Assembly: GCA_020636075.1 (NCBI GenBank)
Contig: JACJYO010000008.1
Location: 203,893-267,892, forward strand
DNA: 64,000 nt
From: Lewinellaceae bacterium
GTDB taxonomy: Bacteria; Bacteroidota; Bacteroidia; Chitinophagales; Saprospiraceae
Direction of reading: 5' to 3'
The notes under the pieces were generated by a model, which was not told where the DNA came from, did not search any database, and worked only from the letters and a program-made list of their open reading frames with translations. The position numbers and the translations under genes were made by a program. Below are positions 25,686-33,760 of this stretch, one piece after another; positions within the stretch are counted from its first letter, which is position 1, and the number at the start of each line of letters is the position of its first letter.

Positions 25686-27191
25686 TTAGTTTTTCATTTT
25701 TGCCAAGTCTTCAAGTGCTTTTTTCCCTTTTTCATACTCAGGGTTAATGCGTAGTGTTTGCTCATAACAAGCCTTTGCTTGTTCTGTATTTCCAAGGTTT
25801 AGATTTGCATTTCCAAGAAGTCGCCATGCATATGTCGACTTGTCGTCCAGGGTGATATAAAATTCCAAAATTTCTTTTGCCGCCAGCCAGTTTTTTCCGT
25901 TTTCAAGCACAGCACCTGTTGTTAGGATGTCTTCATCGCTTACTTCATAGATATCTGTAGTGTCATTTTTCAATTGACTCCATAGCGCTGTAGCATAGGC
26001 TTTCCCGCGTTCTTTGTAGGCAATTGAAAAAGGATACTTTGCGGAAACGCTGTAATCTTTTGCTTTCTGATCAAATAAAAACTCTGAAACTGCATTGATG
26101 ATTCTTCCTGTTCTTGAGAAATCACGATTTGCCATAATTACAATTGAAACACCATCTTTAGGATAGACATACAGAATGGATTCAAAACCTGTGTCATTGC
26201 CCTGGTGCATAATAATTGGCCGTTCTAAATAGGCTTGAAGAAACCAACTCAATCCAATTCTACCGCCCCATGGCGTATCGAAAGTAGGCTCTGTTAACAA
26301 TGAAAAGAAATCTGGTTTGATAACCGTATTTTCCTTGTGTTTTCCATTGTTCACATGCAGCATCGCCCAATTACACATATCTATTAAAGTCGTTTGCAAT
26401 CCTGAACTTGGAAAATAGTTTTCTGAATAGGGATAAGGCGACCATTCCTGTGTTTCTAATCCGTAAGAATAGGGAACTGCCCAATTTTCAGGCAAGGAGT
26501 CTTTTGGCTTAGAATAATAGCTTTGTACCATGCCCGAAGGCATCAAAATGTTTGATCGAACATATTCTTCGAATGGCATTCCACTTGCACGGCTAATAAC
26601 AACACCCAAAATATCATAAGCCGAGTTGCTGTAACTGAATTCGGTTCCGGGTTCAAAATCAAGCATTAAAGGTTTAATATCTGCTAAATTTTTCTCTAAT
26701 GCATTACTGCCAATCACTGGATTTTCCCAATCACCTACACTAACATGACGCGGAATCCCCGAGGTATGAGCAAGTATTTGCCTTATGGTGATTTGTGTAT
26801 GCCGGCTATCTTTCATCTCGAATTCAGGAATGTATTTAATGATAAAATCATCTAAATTAATCTTTCCTTGTTCAAATAGTTTAACGATAGCGGCAGCTGT
26901 AAAAGGCTTTGAAACCGAGGCAATATGAAAAACAGTATTAAAGTCGGCTTTTATAGATTTTTCAATGTTGGAATACCCGAAGGTTCGAGCATAAATTATT
27001 TCCGCACCTTTTGTAACTCCGATTGCCAAACCAGCATTGTTGTTCGTCAGTTCCCGTAATTTTAAAATATATGGGGTCAGCAAACTGTCTAATCGTTCAC
27101 CTTCCTGCCCTTCAACTATGGCTGTATTTGATTGAGCATATATACTGGTTATAGACACCAGTGTTAAAAGTAGCGTGATTATGTTGTTCAT
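25686..27191 (-). CDS. Serine hydrolase (class C beta-lactamase-like) with TPR tail
   Basis: 501 residues with a signal peptide (MNNIITLLLTLVSITSIYAQ). The catalytic domain has the SxxK motif in SVSKPFTAA (near residue 93), the Y-x-N motif in YSYSNSAYDILG, and HQGNDTGF as the KTG equivalent. The C-terminal ~90 residues contain TPR units (LRINPEYEKGKKALEDLAKM). Members hydrolyse or transfer peptides or esters in the periplasm. It is not specifically a drug-resistance enzyme; the class is broad. Upstream, ATACCCACAGGAAAGTGGTT (27204-27223) is nearly repeated at 28996-29015. Confidence 0.88.
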   Translation of the reverse strand: MNNIITLLLTLVSITSIYAQSNTAIVEGQEGERLDSLLTPYILKLRELTNNNAGLAIGVTKGAEIIYARTFGYSNIEKSIKADFNTVFHIASVSKPFTAAAIVKLFEQGKINLDDFIIKYIPEFEMKDSRHTQITIRQILAHTSGIPRHVSVGDWENPVIGSNALEKNLADIKPLMLDFEPGTEFSYSNSAYDILGVVISRASGMPFEEYVRSNILMPSGMVQSYYSKPKDSLPENWAVPYSYGLETQEWSPYPYSENYFPSSGLQTTLIDMCNWAMLHVNNGKHKENTVIKPDFFSLLTEPTFDTPWGGRIGLSWFLQAYLERPIIMHQGNDTGFESILYVYPKDGVSIVIMANRDFSRTGRIINAVSEFLFDQKAKDYSVSAKYPFSIAYKERGKAYATALWSQLKNDTTDIYEVSDEDILTTGAVLENGKNWLAAKEILEFYITLDDKSTYAWRLLGNANLNLGNTEQAKACYEQTLRINPEYEKGKKALEDLAKMKN

Positions 27192-27291
27192 ATTTTCTTA
27201 ATTATACCCACAGGAAAGTGGTTGGTAATTTTTTTTGGAATCTGTCGAACCTTTTGCGGGGATAGGCGTGGGCTATACTGCCGGACATTTT

Positions 27292-27385
27292 TCTCGCAGA
27301 TTTTACGCAGATTAGTTTGCACAGATTTTACACAGAAAATACTGCGTGAAATCTGTGTTTTTTTCTGTGTAAAATCTGTGCGACA
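27292..27385. repeat. Palindromic repeat (CGCAGATTTTACGCAGAT type)
   Basis: GCACAGATTTTACACAGAAA and its inverse TTTCTGTGTAAAATCTGTGC face each other around a short spacer, with TCGCAGATTTTACGCAGATT outside. A relative with the same layout but GC-richer lies at 58083-58176. Confidence 0.7.
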
Positions 27386-27415
27386 TAAATATGTACAGTA
27401 GCGTGGGCGTGGGCA

Positions 27416-28306
27416 CTATTTTTTCAACGCATTATAGAATGCGTCTTTATTCGCATTCTCCGGCAATCCCGCCACTTGGCCGTCACCCAATTCGACGATT
27501 ATCCAATTTCCGTCTTTTTTCTTTGCAATATCCATTGTGAAAAAGTTGCTTTTTATTTTTGGGACTACATCTTCAAATACATCAACTATCGGTGCTGCAT
27601 CCTGATAGTCGCCCTCATCCCAATATTTGAAAACTGCCATTACCTGCCCATGCTTTATGAAAACTCTGAACTCCTTTGTTAAAGGCATTCCACTTTCGGA
27701 ATGGTTTGTCAGTTCTTCTAATTCGACGTATTCCCTGAAAACCAATCCCTCGTTTAAATCGCTGCCTTGTAAGTCAAGAAATTTATTGACGACTGAATTT
27801 ACCTTTTCCTTGTCGGCTGCGTTTGGCACAAAACAGGCTTCTTCCCAGTAGTGCTTTTGAGATTTTACGTAATCTTTAATCACAATTGGCCTTTCTCCAA
27901 ATTCGGCGATTTCTTTTTGAAAATCCTCAATTTTAAATTGAGATTTTAATGCTTTAAAGGTTGTTTTGGGGGAATACTTTTTGATGGTATCATAATTTTC
28001 CGGAAGATGATGGCAAAATTTGTATTCTGCCGGACTATTGATCAATTCAATATTTTTTTCGAGTAAGGATTTGTACAGTAATTCGTACTGATTCGGGGTT
28101 AACATCCAACCTCTGTAAATCCCAATCCCCGTTTTTTCATTCGACCTTACATTTTTTAAGGCCGATGCAACATTCCCTCGTTTCAATTCCTCGAAACTGA
28201 TTAACGATGATTGCATGGATTTTCCCTTTGCCGTTCTGTATTCTTCTTCGAACATATAATCCACCTCTTTGGAACTAAATCCGCTATCGCAATAAATTAT
28301 TCGCAT
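27416..28306 (-). CDS. ATP-grasp domain protein
   Basis: 296 residues from ATG 28306; a TTG at 28339 would overlap the upstream gene. The central and C-terminal parts fit an ATP-grasp fold: RPIVIKDYVKSQKHYWEEAC as the first ATP-binding Lys strand, GLVFREYVELEELTNH as the hinge, EFRVFIKHGQVMAVFKYWDE, and the metal-binding end WIIVELGDGQVAGLPEN. It resembles DUF4343-type ATP-grasp proteins. Such enzymes ligate a carboxylate to an amine or thiol. The gene begins 10 bp after the stop of an effector-associated-domain-like gene, so the two probably act together. AT-richer than the flanking housekeeping genes. Confidence 0.82.
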   Translation of the reverse strand: MRIIYCDSGFSSKEVDYMFEEEYRTAKGKSMQSSLISFEELKRGNVASALKNVRSNEKTGIGIYRGWMLTPNQYELLYKSLLEKNIELINSPAEYKFCHHLPENYDTIKKYSPKTTFKALKSQFKIEDFQKEIAEFGERPIVIKDYVKSQKHYWEEACFVPNAADKEKVNSVVNKFLDLQGSDLNEGLVFREYVELEELTNHSESGMPLTKEFRVFIKHGQVMAVFKYWDEGDYQDAAPIVDVFEDVVPKIKSNFFTMDIAKKKDGNWIIVELGDGQVAGLPENANKDAFYNALKK

Positions 28307-28316
28307 TGCCTGATTT

Positions 28317-28922
28317 TCAATTTTTCTTTCGCACGACAAAGTCGGTACCTTTTAAGTCATCATCAAAAAATTTTTCCATTAGTGTTTCTTCCTGCATGAT
28401 GCGCTCTTCTATCATTGAGTAGGTCAATTCTTCGTCAGTTTCCCGGTCAACCAGCACCCAGTCTTTACCATACGTTTTTGGAGCAACGTAATCCGAAATT
28501 TCCAAATAAACCTGGTTCAAAAAATCGTTGGCATCGGCAAAATCCATTGTCTTGTAATATTTAGGTTCATCGTCCTGGTTAATTTCAAATAAAAATACCC
28601 GAATATCAATTCTTAAATCAATATCGGATTGCCACTTTTGATTGGCGCGTACGATGGGGATAATTTGCCTGTCCTTTTTTATTGCTTCCAGCAATTCCAG
28701 AATATTGATCTTTATTTGAGTTTCAATTCTGTTTATTTCGTCTATGCTGAGTATTCCCAGCCTCCTGTCTTTGCTGACTTGCTTCAGTCTTCCGGATTGG
28801 ATAAGGATTTCATTGTAATATGCACTGTCTCTCAAATTATTACTCAATTCCTCTATCCCATCTTCTATTTCGTTTTGGCTTATTTTCTCCCGGACTTTGG
28901 CGATGAGTTCATCTACGATCAT
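28317..28922 (-). CDS. Effector-associated-domain (EAD11-like) protein
   Basis: 201 residues from ATG 28922; a TTG at 28985 adds 21 residues of unclear value. The N-terminal ~85 residues (ELIAKVREKISQNEIEDGIE, then SAYYNEILIQSGRLKQVSKD and RRLGILSIDEINRIETQIKI) closely follow the EAD11 pattern: small helical bundle, 'LSGR....RD.RLG.IS..E....' motif. EAD modules are known to couple effectors to activators in counter-invader systems. The remaining part (SDIDLRIDIRVFLFEINQDD to FVVRKKN) is unrecognised and may be the effector or ligand domain. Upstream partner of the ATP-grasp gene. Confidence 0.72.
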   Translation of the reverse strand: MIVDELIAKVREKISQNEIEDGIEELSNNLRDSAYYNEILIQSGRLKQVSKDRRLGILSIDEINRIETQIKINILELLEAIKKDRQIIPIVRANQKWQSDIDLRIDIRVFLFEINQDDEPKYYKTMDFADANDFLNQVYLEISDYVAPKTYGKDWVLVDRETDEELTYSMIEERIMQEETLMEKFFDDDLKGTDFVVRKKN

Positions 28923-29035
28923 ATTATGAATGCTTTGGTTAGTTGTTTTAAAGAGCCTCCCTGCCTCCTGCCTTAATGCGATCAATTTTATACTTATACC
29001 CGCCGGAAAGTGGTTTTCAAATTTTCCAGGGTTTT

Positions 29036-29099
29036 AGTCATCGGATGACTCTATAGTCCTCAATAAAAATATAGATTCCGGTATAGTCATCCGATGACT
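29036..29099. repeat. Pair of 15-bp palindromes (AGTCATCsGATGACT)
   Basis: AGTCATCGGATGACT at 29036-29050 and AGTCATCCGATGACT at 29085-29099, each a near-perfect palindrome, 34 bp apart. They lie upstream of the EAD11-like gene and could be a dimer-binding site or a repeat. Confidence 0.55.
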
Positions 29100-29162
29100 T
29101 GACCTTCGCGGGTTTTCGCAAACGACTTTGCTGCGGGTCTACAAACTTAACCAAAATACCCA

Positions 29163-29201
29163 CAAAAAAAATCCCGGCGCAACACCAAGGTCGCGCCGGG
29201 A
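29163..29201 (-). terminator. Rho-independent terminator of the fic gene
   Basis: On the minus strand the stem TCCCGGCGCG / GCGCCGGGA is followed by eight T's, 23 bp after the stop at 29224. The whole block, including flanks, is nearly repeated at 31936-32022. Confidence 0.9.
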
Positions 29202-29223
29202 AAACAAGTGCTCTGTTTAGGCA

Positions 29224-30330
29224 TCAGGCTGCTGTCGTTAAAACATAACTGGTACTTCTTCCTCCGGCCGCTTCTTTTTCCAGAATGCCTTTTTCGATCA
29301 GGTCCTGGATATCGCGCAGGGCAGTGTCGCTGGAGCATTTGGCAATTTTGGCCCATTTGGAGGTATTGAGTTTGCCTTCAAAGCCGTCGAATAGTTTATT
29401 GATCATCAGGCGCTGCCGGTCGTTGAGTGGGGTAGCCCGATGCATCTCCCAGAATCTGGCTTTGTGCAAAACCCCGGCCAGCGTGCGTTCGGTGGCTTCC
29501 AGGGCCGCTGTCAGACAGTCCAGAAACCAGACCAACCAGTCCGTTACATCCAGGTTACCTTTTTGTGTCTCTTCCAATATGTCGTAATAGCGCTTGCGCT
29601 CCAGCCGGATTTGTGCCGACATGCTGTAAAACCGCTGGTTGCTGCCGTCAGCCCGTGCCAGTTGCATATCGGCAATCGCCCGGGCTATCCGGCCGTTGCC
29701 GTCGTCGAAAGGGTGGATGGTGACAAACCACAGGTGGGCGATGGCGGCTTTGATTACCGGATCCAGCTGATCTTCCTGGTTGAACCACTCGATAAAATCC
29801 GACATTTCACGGCTCAAAATGCCGGCATTGGGCGCCTGGAAATGCACCCGTTCCCGGCCTATCGGACCGGACACAACCTGCATGGGGCCGGTAGCATCAT
29901 CGCGCCAGTTGCCGACGACGATTTTGTGCATGCCACTGCGCCCGGTCGGGAACAAGGCCGCGTGCCAGTCGAATAAACGGTCTGCCGTCAGCGGCTTTTC
30001 GCAGTGCAGGGTGGCATCCAGGATCATTTCCACCACACCGTCCACATGCCGGTCGGAAGGTATCAGCCCCGAAATGTCCAGTCCCAAATGCCGGGCAACA
30101 GAGGAGCGCACCTGCTCCGGGTCCAAAAATTCACCTTCGATTTCGGTCGATTTCAGGACGTCCAGGGTAAGGGTTTCCAGCTCGGCTTCTTTTTGCAAAT
30201 CGAAGCCCAGGGCCGACATTTTCCCCAGCAACGTTCCCTGCAAATGCCGCACAGCACCCAGGCGGCTGAGCAATGCTTCGTGGTTCCAGTGGAAGTTTGG
30301 CCAATCGGTTAACTGGTGGATGTAGGGCAT
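29224..30330 (-). CDS. Fic family protein, class II (N-terminal inhibitory helix)
   Basis: 368 residues from ATG 30330, giving the usual DUF4172-type start (MPYIHQLTDWPNFHW). The inhibitory motif STEIEG (S/T-x3-E-G/N) lies at residues ~63-68. The catalytic motif HPFDDGNGRIAR (HxFx(D/E)GNGxxxR) is complete, with the flap around WRDDATGPMQVVSG upstream. A winged-helix-like C-terminus follows (WAKIAKCSSDTALRDIQDLI). Fic enzymes transfer AMP or another nucleotide to a target hydroxyl. Its target is unknown. It sits between two copies of the same terminator block with the nuclease gene at 30641. Confidence 0.92.
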   Translation of the reverse strand: MPYIHQLTDWPNFHWNHEALLSRLGAVRHLQGTLLGKMSALGFDLQKEAELETLTLDVLKSTEIEGEFLDPEQVRSSVARHLGLDISGLIPSDRHVDGVVEMILDATLHCEKPLTADRLFDWHAALFPTGRSGMHKIVVGNWRDDATGPMQVVSGPIGRERVHFQAPNAGILSREMSDFIEWFNQEDQLDPVIKAAIAHLWFVTIHPFDDGNGRIARAIADMQLARADGSNQRFYSMSAQIRLERKRYYDILEETQKGNLDVTDWLVWFLDCLTAALEATERTLAGVLHKARFWEMHRATPLNDRQRLMINKLFDGFEGKLNTSKWAKIAKCSSDTALRDIQDLIEKGILEKEAAGGRSTSYVLTTAA

Positions 30331-30467
30331 AAGCCGCAAGTTCTGCGGCGAATATAGGGCTTATTCGCCGCATGACGTGCGGGGAATGGGGGCTTTTTTT
30401 GCCGCGTGGGGGGGGGCTTGGCTGATACGGCAAGTTTTGGGTTATGGGGTGTTTGCCTTGTTAAAAG

Positions 30468-30589
30468 TTGGAGACTTGATTTCGGGGTGTATTACATCGC
30501 AAACACTCGCGAGCGGATTTCGGGTTGGCTGGAAATCTGAGCGCTTTATGGTAGGATGATTATTGTTTTGAACATGTTGGGCCAGCGGG
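30468..30589. repeat. Degenerate right half of the cassette repeat
   Basis: The 310-bp gap before the nuclease gene holds TTGGAGACTTGATTTCGG, CATCGCAAACACTCGCGAGC and TTTTGAACATGTTGGGCCAG in the order of the cassette-repeat right half (GGAGGCTTGAGGCCGG, TGCAAACGCTCACGAGC, TTTTCGAACACTTTGGGCCA). This places the family well outside the 47-64 kb region. Confidence 0.6.
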
Positions 30590-30640
30590 AACATTGAACA
30601 GCAGGGATATGGTCGTTAAATGCAGTGTTGGCAGTGTTTT

Positions 30641-31756
30641 TTATTCGAGATAGCTCATAGGGACAATAAAGTCTTCTATTTCTCCATAAGCATATGGAGT
30701 TTCATAGGAATTAGGTACATTAACTTCTTTTTCTACAGTCTCTATTTCAATATTAATATTAATAAATAATTCGCCTTGGTTTTTAAAATCTTTAGAAAGC
30801 AACCTCCACTTTACAATAACCTCATTGGTATTGTGCGCTGGCTTTATAAAAATTTCATCTGAATAAAAAGTGTCATCACTAACTAATACTGATTTTTGAG
30901 GAATAATTCCTACTTGCTTATTCCTATGATCTAAATGGAGTTTAGAATGGATTGCTTTAAGAGCAATGCTCCCGCACTCATTTGTTTCAGATATTTCTTG
31001 GATATCGCCTTCAAAATCTAATAAAATCTTAAAATCTTCTATTGCATCTGTGCCAGTATTATGAAGTTTGATTATTACTGAAAAAAAACTAAGATTCAAA
31101 TAGGTTTCAATATTTAGTCCTGATGAATACTTTTTTGCGTCAAAAGAATAATCAAATATGCTATTGGAAGAATTAGAGTCTTTAGCCCCCATCCTATATA
31201 CACTTTTATTCAAGGGTTTAAGGAATATTGAAGTGCATTCTTCTAAATTGGAGTCATTGCCAAAAGTAATTTTTGCTTCCTTGTTTAATTTAAATTTTTG
31301 ACTATTTAAATACCAGTCGTGGGTTATTCTATTTTCATCAATTAATTCAACGATATCTTCCCAAGAGAATAAGTGGACCTCAAATAAATTATTCTTTATA
31401 TTCTCAACATTTTTATTTCTTACAAAGGTTTCAACCTTTACATCCTTTAATGCTGTTGTGGCAAAATAGAGTTTTTTTAATGCAGGATTAAAGGACTTGG
31501 CTTTTTCTATTTCGGCGATAATTTCTTCCTCTGTGAATTGTTTGTCAATATATTCATCTTTTCCTTTGCATTGGATACCGAAATATTCAACTTCTCCTTT
31601 TGGAATGCCATAAATATCAACTCCATTTTGAGATTGACCATTTCTTCCATTTTTCTTTATTTCAGGGCAATTCCAAATTTCGCCCCACAATTTCTTGCAA
31701 AGAGTTTCAAAGTCTTGCCAATTACTTGGCCGTCTTAAGGATTTTGGTGCTTGCAT
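30641..31756 (-). CDS. PD-(D/E)XK-type nuclease (Mrr-like) with C-terminal beta domain
   Basis: 371 residues. The N-terminal ~150 residues have the layout of a restriction-endonuclease fold: FETLCKKLWGEIWNCPEI, an acidic residue in QNGVDIYGIPKGE, and the catalytic QCK in EYFGIQCKGKDEY. A helix (TEEEIIAEIEKAKSFNPALK) and LYFATTALKD follow, as in Mrr_cat/DUF4297-like effectors. The rest is beta-rich and of unknown type. AT-rich compared with the flanking genes. No methylase or NTPase is adjacent, so it may act alone or with the Fic or EAD genes. Membership in a defence system is an inference. Confidence 0.75.
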   Translation of the reverse strand: MQAPKSLRRPSNWQDFETLCKKLWGEIWNCPEIKKNGRNGQSQNGVDIYGIPKGEVEYFGIQCKGKDEYIDKQFTEEEIIAEIEKAKSFNPALKKLYFATTALKDVKVETFVRNKNVENIKNNLFEVHLFSWEDIVELIDENRITHDWYLNSQKFKLNKEAKITFGNDSNLEECTSIFLKPLNKSVYRMGAKDSNSSNSIFDYSFDAKKYSSGLNIETYLNLSFFSVIIKLHNTGTDAIEDFKILLDFEGDIQEISETNECGSIALKAIHSKLHLDHRNKQVGIIPQKSVLVSDDTFYSDEIFIKPAHNTNEVIVKWRLLSKDFKNQGELFININIEIETVEKEVNVPNSYETPYAYGEIEDFIVPMSYLE

Positions 31757-31962
31757 AAAAGTTACAGATAATAATTACACACCCGCTACAAAGTACCGGG
31801 CATAATTTAAAGTAAAATATACTCCCGCCATTCCATGGCATATAAATTATCAATTATTCAAAACGCCTCCAAAACAAGGTTAATGCCTAAAATATAACAA
31901 AGGAAACCCTGGTTCAAAAGCGATCAATTTCGCCCATACAAACTTAACCCAAAAACCCCCAC

Positions 31963-32000
31963 AAAAAAAATCCCGGCGCAACCACAAAGTCGCGCCGGGA
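31963..32000 (-). terminator. Rho-independent terminator of the MBL-rhodanese gene
   Basis: Stem TCCCGGCGCG / GCGCCGGGA followed by a run of T's on the minus strand, just after the stop at 32023. Almost the same block as at 29163-29201. Confidence 0.9.
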
Positions 32001-32022
32001 AAACAAGTCCAATGTTTGGGCA

Positions 32023-33435
32023 TTAGAGCTCTGTCACCTGTTCTATATGTTCGGTCCGCTTGAGCGGTGTTTCTGAAAGGGCTTTGTAGCCACCGCGGAC
32101 ATTGACCAGGTGGTCGAAGCCGCGTGCTTTCAGTATGGAGGCTGCGATCACCGAGCGATAGCCGCCTGCGCAATGCAGGTAGTACGTGTTGTCGGCTTTA
32201 ACTGCGCTCATGTTCTGGTTGATGAAATCGAGCGGGAAGTTTTTGGCGCCCACCAGGTGTTCGGTTTGGTATTCGCTGGCGCGGCGTACGTCGAGTACGT
32301 TCAGGTTCGAGCCGTTGAATTTGGCGGCAAAGTGCTCAGACGTGATCTCGTCGAGGGTGTCCACTTCTTCGCCGGCTTTTTTCCAGGATTCAAAACCACC
32401 GTCGAGAAAACCGATTGGGTTGTCGTAGCCTACGCGGGCCAGGCGGGTGACCACCTCATCTTCGCGGCCGGGTTCGCATACGTAAAGGATGGGTTTTTTC
32501 AGATCGGGGATCAGCGTGCCCACCCAGGGTGCGAAGTTGTCGTCGATGCCGATGAAGACCGAGCCGGGGATGAAGCCTTTGGCAAATACATCCTGGTGGC
32601 GGGTGTCGATCACCAGCGCGTCGTTGCCTTCCCAGGCGGCTTTGAAGGCGCGTACGCTGAGGGCTTTTTCACCGCGCTCGCGCACCACGTCGAGGCTTTC
32701 GTAGCCCATTTTGTTCATCACGGCATTTTTCGGGAAATACTGCGGTGGCGCAACCAGCCCGGTCAGCACTTCATCGATAAACTCCGCTTTGGTCATATCG
32801 GCGCGCAGGGCGTAGTTGAGTTTTTTCTGGTCGCCGAGGTAGCCCCAGGTTTCTTTACTCATTTTTTTGCCGCAGGCCGAGCCGGCGCCGTGGTTGGGGT
32901 ACACGATCACATCGTCGGGCAGGGGCATGATGCGGTTGCGGATGCTGTCGTAGAGGTAGCCGGCGAGGTCTTTTTCAGTGAGTTCACCTTGCTTGATGGC
33001 CAGGTCGGGACGGCCTACGTCGCCGAGGAAAAGGGTGTCACCCGTGAAGATGGCATAGTCGCGGCCCAGTTCATCGCGCAGCAGGTAGGTCGTGCTTTCC
33101 ATGGTATGGCCGGGCGTATGCAGCACGTGGATGGTCACTTTGCCGATTTTCAGCACTTCGTTGTCCTTGGCCACGTGTGCGTTGAAGTTTGGCTGGGCAG
33201 TCGGGCCGTACACGATAGTGGCGCCGGTTTTTTTAGCCAGGTCGAGGTGGCCGGATACGAAGTCGGCGTGGAAGTGTGTTTCCAGCACGTATTTTAGTTT
33301 GGCGCCGTCGGCTTTCAGCCGTTCGAGGTAAGGCTCGGTTTCGCGCATCGGGTCGATGATGGCGGCTTCGCCATTGCTCTCAATGTAGTAAGCGGCTTCA
33401 GCCAGGCAACCGGTATAGATTTGTTCAACTTTCAT
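32023..33435 (-). CDS. MBL-fold hydrolase with two rhodanese domains (persulfide dioxygenase type)
   Basis: 470 residues. The metallo-beta-lactamase domain has the metal site THFHADFVSGHLDLAKKTGA, the His in HTPGHTMESTTYLL and the Asp in FTGDTLFLGDVGRPDL, as in ETHE1/SdoA-type persulfide dioxygenases. Rhodanese domain 1 (ALVIDTRHQDVFAKGFIPGS) has VCEPGRE at its loop. Rhodanese domain 2 (LNVLDVRRASEYQTEHLVGA) has an active-site loop HCAGGYRS with the catalytic Cys. Expected role: oxidation of glutathione or bacillithiol persulfide and sulfur transfer in the cytoplasm. A Crp-type palindrome lies upstream at 33555, matching the one before the porin-Crp-SulP operon. Confidence 0.92.
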   Translation of the reverse strand: MKVEQIYTGCLAEAAYYIESNGEAAIIDPMRETEPYLERLKADGAKLKYVLETHFHADFVSGHLDLAKKTGATIVYGPTAQPNFNAHVAKDNEVLKIGKVTIHVLHTPGHTMESTTYLLRDELGRDYAIFTGDTLFLGDVGRPDLAIKQGELTEKDLAGYLYDSIRNRIMPLPDDVIVYPNHGAGSACGKKMSKETWGYLGDQKKLNYALRADMTKAEFIDEVLTGLVAPPQYFPKNAVMNKMGYESLDVVRERGEKALSVRAFKAAWEGNDALVIDTRHQDVFAKGFIPGSVFIGIDDNFAPWVGTLIPDLKKPILYVCEPGREDEVVTRLARVGYDNPIGFLDGGFESWKKAGEEVDTLDEITSEHFAAKFNGSNLNVLDVRRASEYQTEHLVGAKNFPLDFINQNMSAVKADNTYYLHCAGGYRSVIAASILKARGFDHLVNVRGGYKALSETPLKRTEHIEQVTEL

Positions 33436-33524
33436 ACAGTGTTTCTTTTTTTGTTAAAGACAAATTTGGTTAAGACTGTGGAAGATGTGCCCGATGCTTC
33501 CGGGCTGTTTCCAAAAGAACACTG

Positions 33525-33570
33525 CAAAGATGCGGGTGTGGGTGGGGTCTTTTCTGTGAAGCAGTTCACA
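33525..33570 (-). promoter_or_regulatory. Crp-type operator plus -7 box upstream of the MBL-rhodanese gene
   Basis: TGTGAAGCAGTTCACA (33555-33570) is a perfect TGTGA-N6-TCACA palindrome. On the minus strand CATCTTTG (33525-33532), one base off TAnnTTTG, lies 34 bp downstream centre to centre. This puts the operator near -41, the usual place for a class II activator. The same arrangement is at 46969-47014. Confidence 0.75.
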
Positions 33571-33760
33571 CAAGGAAATGATTTGGGCGACCGGGCGGTA
33601 TGACGAAGGTCAGAGGGAAGGGTTATTCAAATTTGTGTGTCTTGCCGACAACTGCACCACATGGCGCAACATAGTTGTACGCATTTGCAACATAGGGTGG
33701 AGTGCAGCGCTATGGCAGGAGGCAATTTTGTGACGTACAACATCTACTAATTTAAACCAA

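Noticed and set aside
25686..27191. Serine hydrolase as an antibiotic-resistance beta-lactamase
   Set aside because: It has the class C-like fold motifs but also a TPR tail and a divergent third motif (HQG), as in general esterase or peptidase members; sequence alone does not support a resistance claim.
32110..33297. 395-residue + strand frame opposite the MBL-rhodanese gene
   Set aside because: The minus strand has all metal-site and rhodanese motifs; the + frame has none.
33601..33760. CAACATAGTTG/TTGCAAC stretch as an operator before the beta-helix gene
   Set aside because: The inverted parts are short and imperfect and have no second copy in the window.
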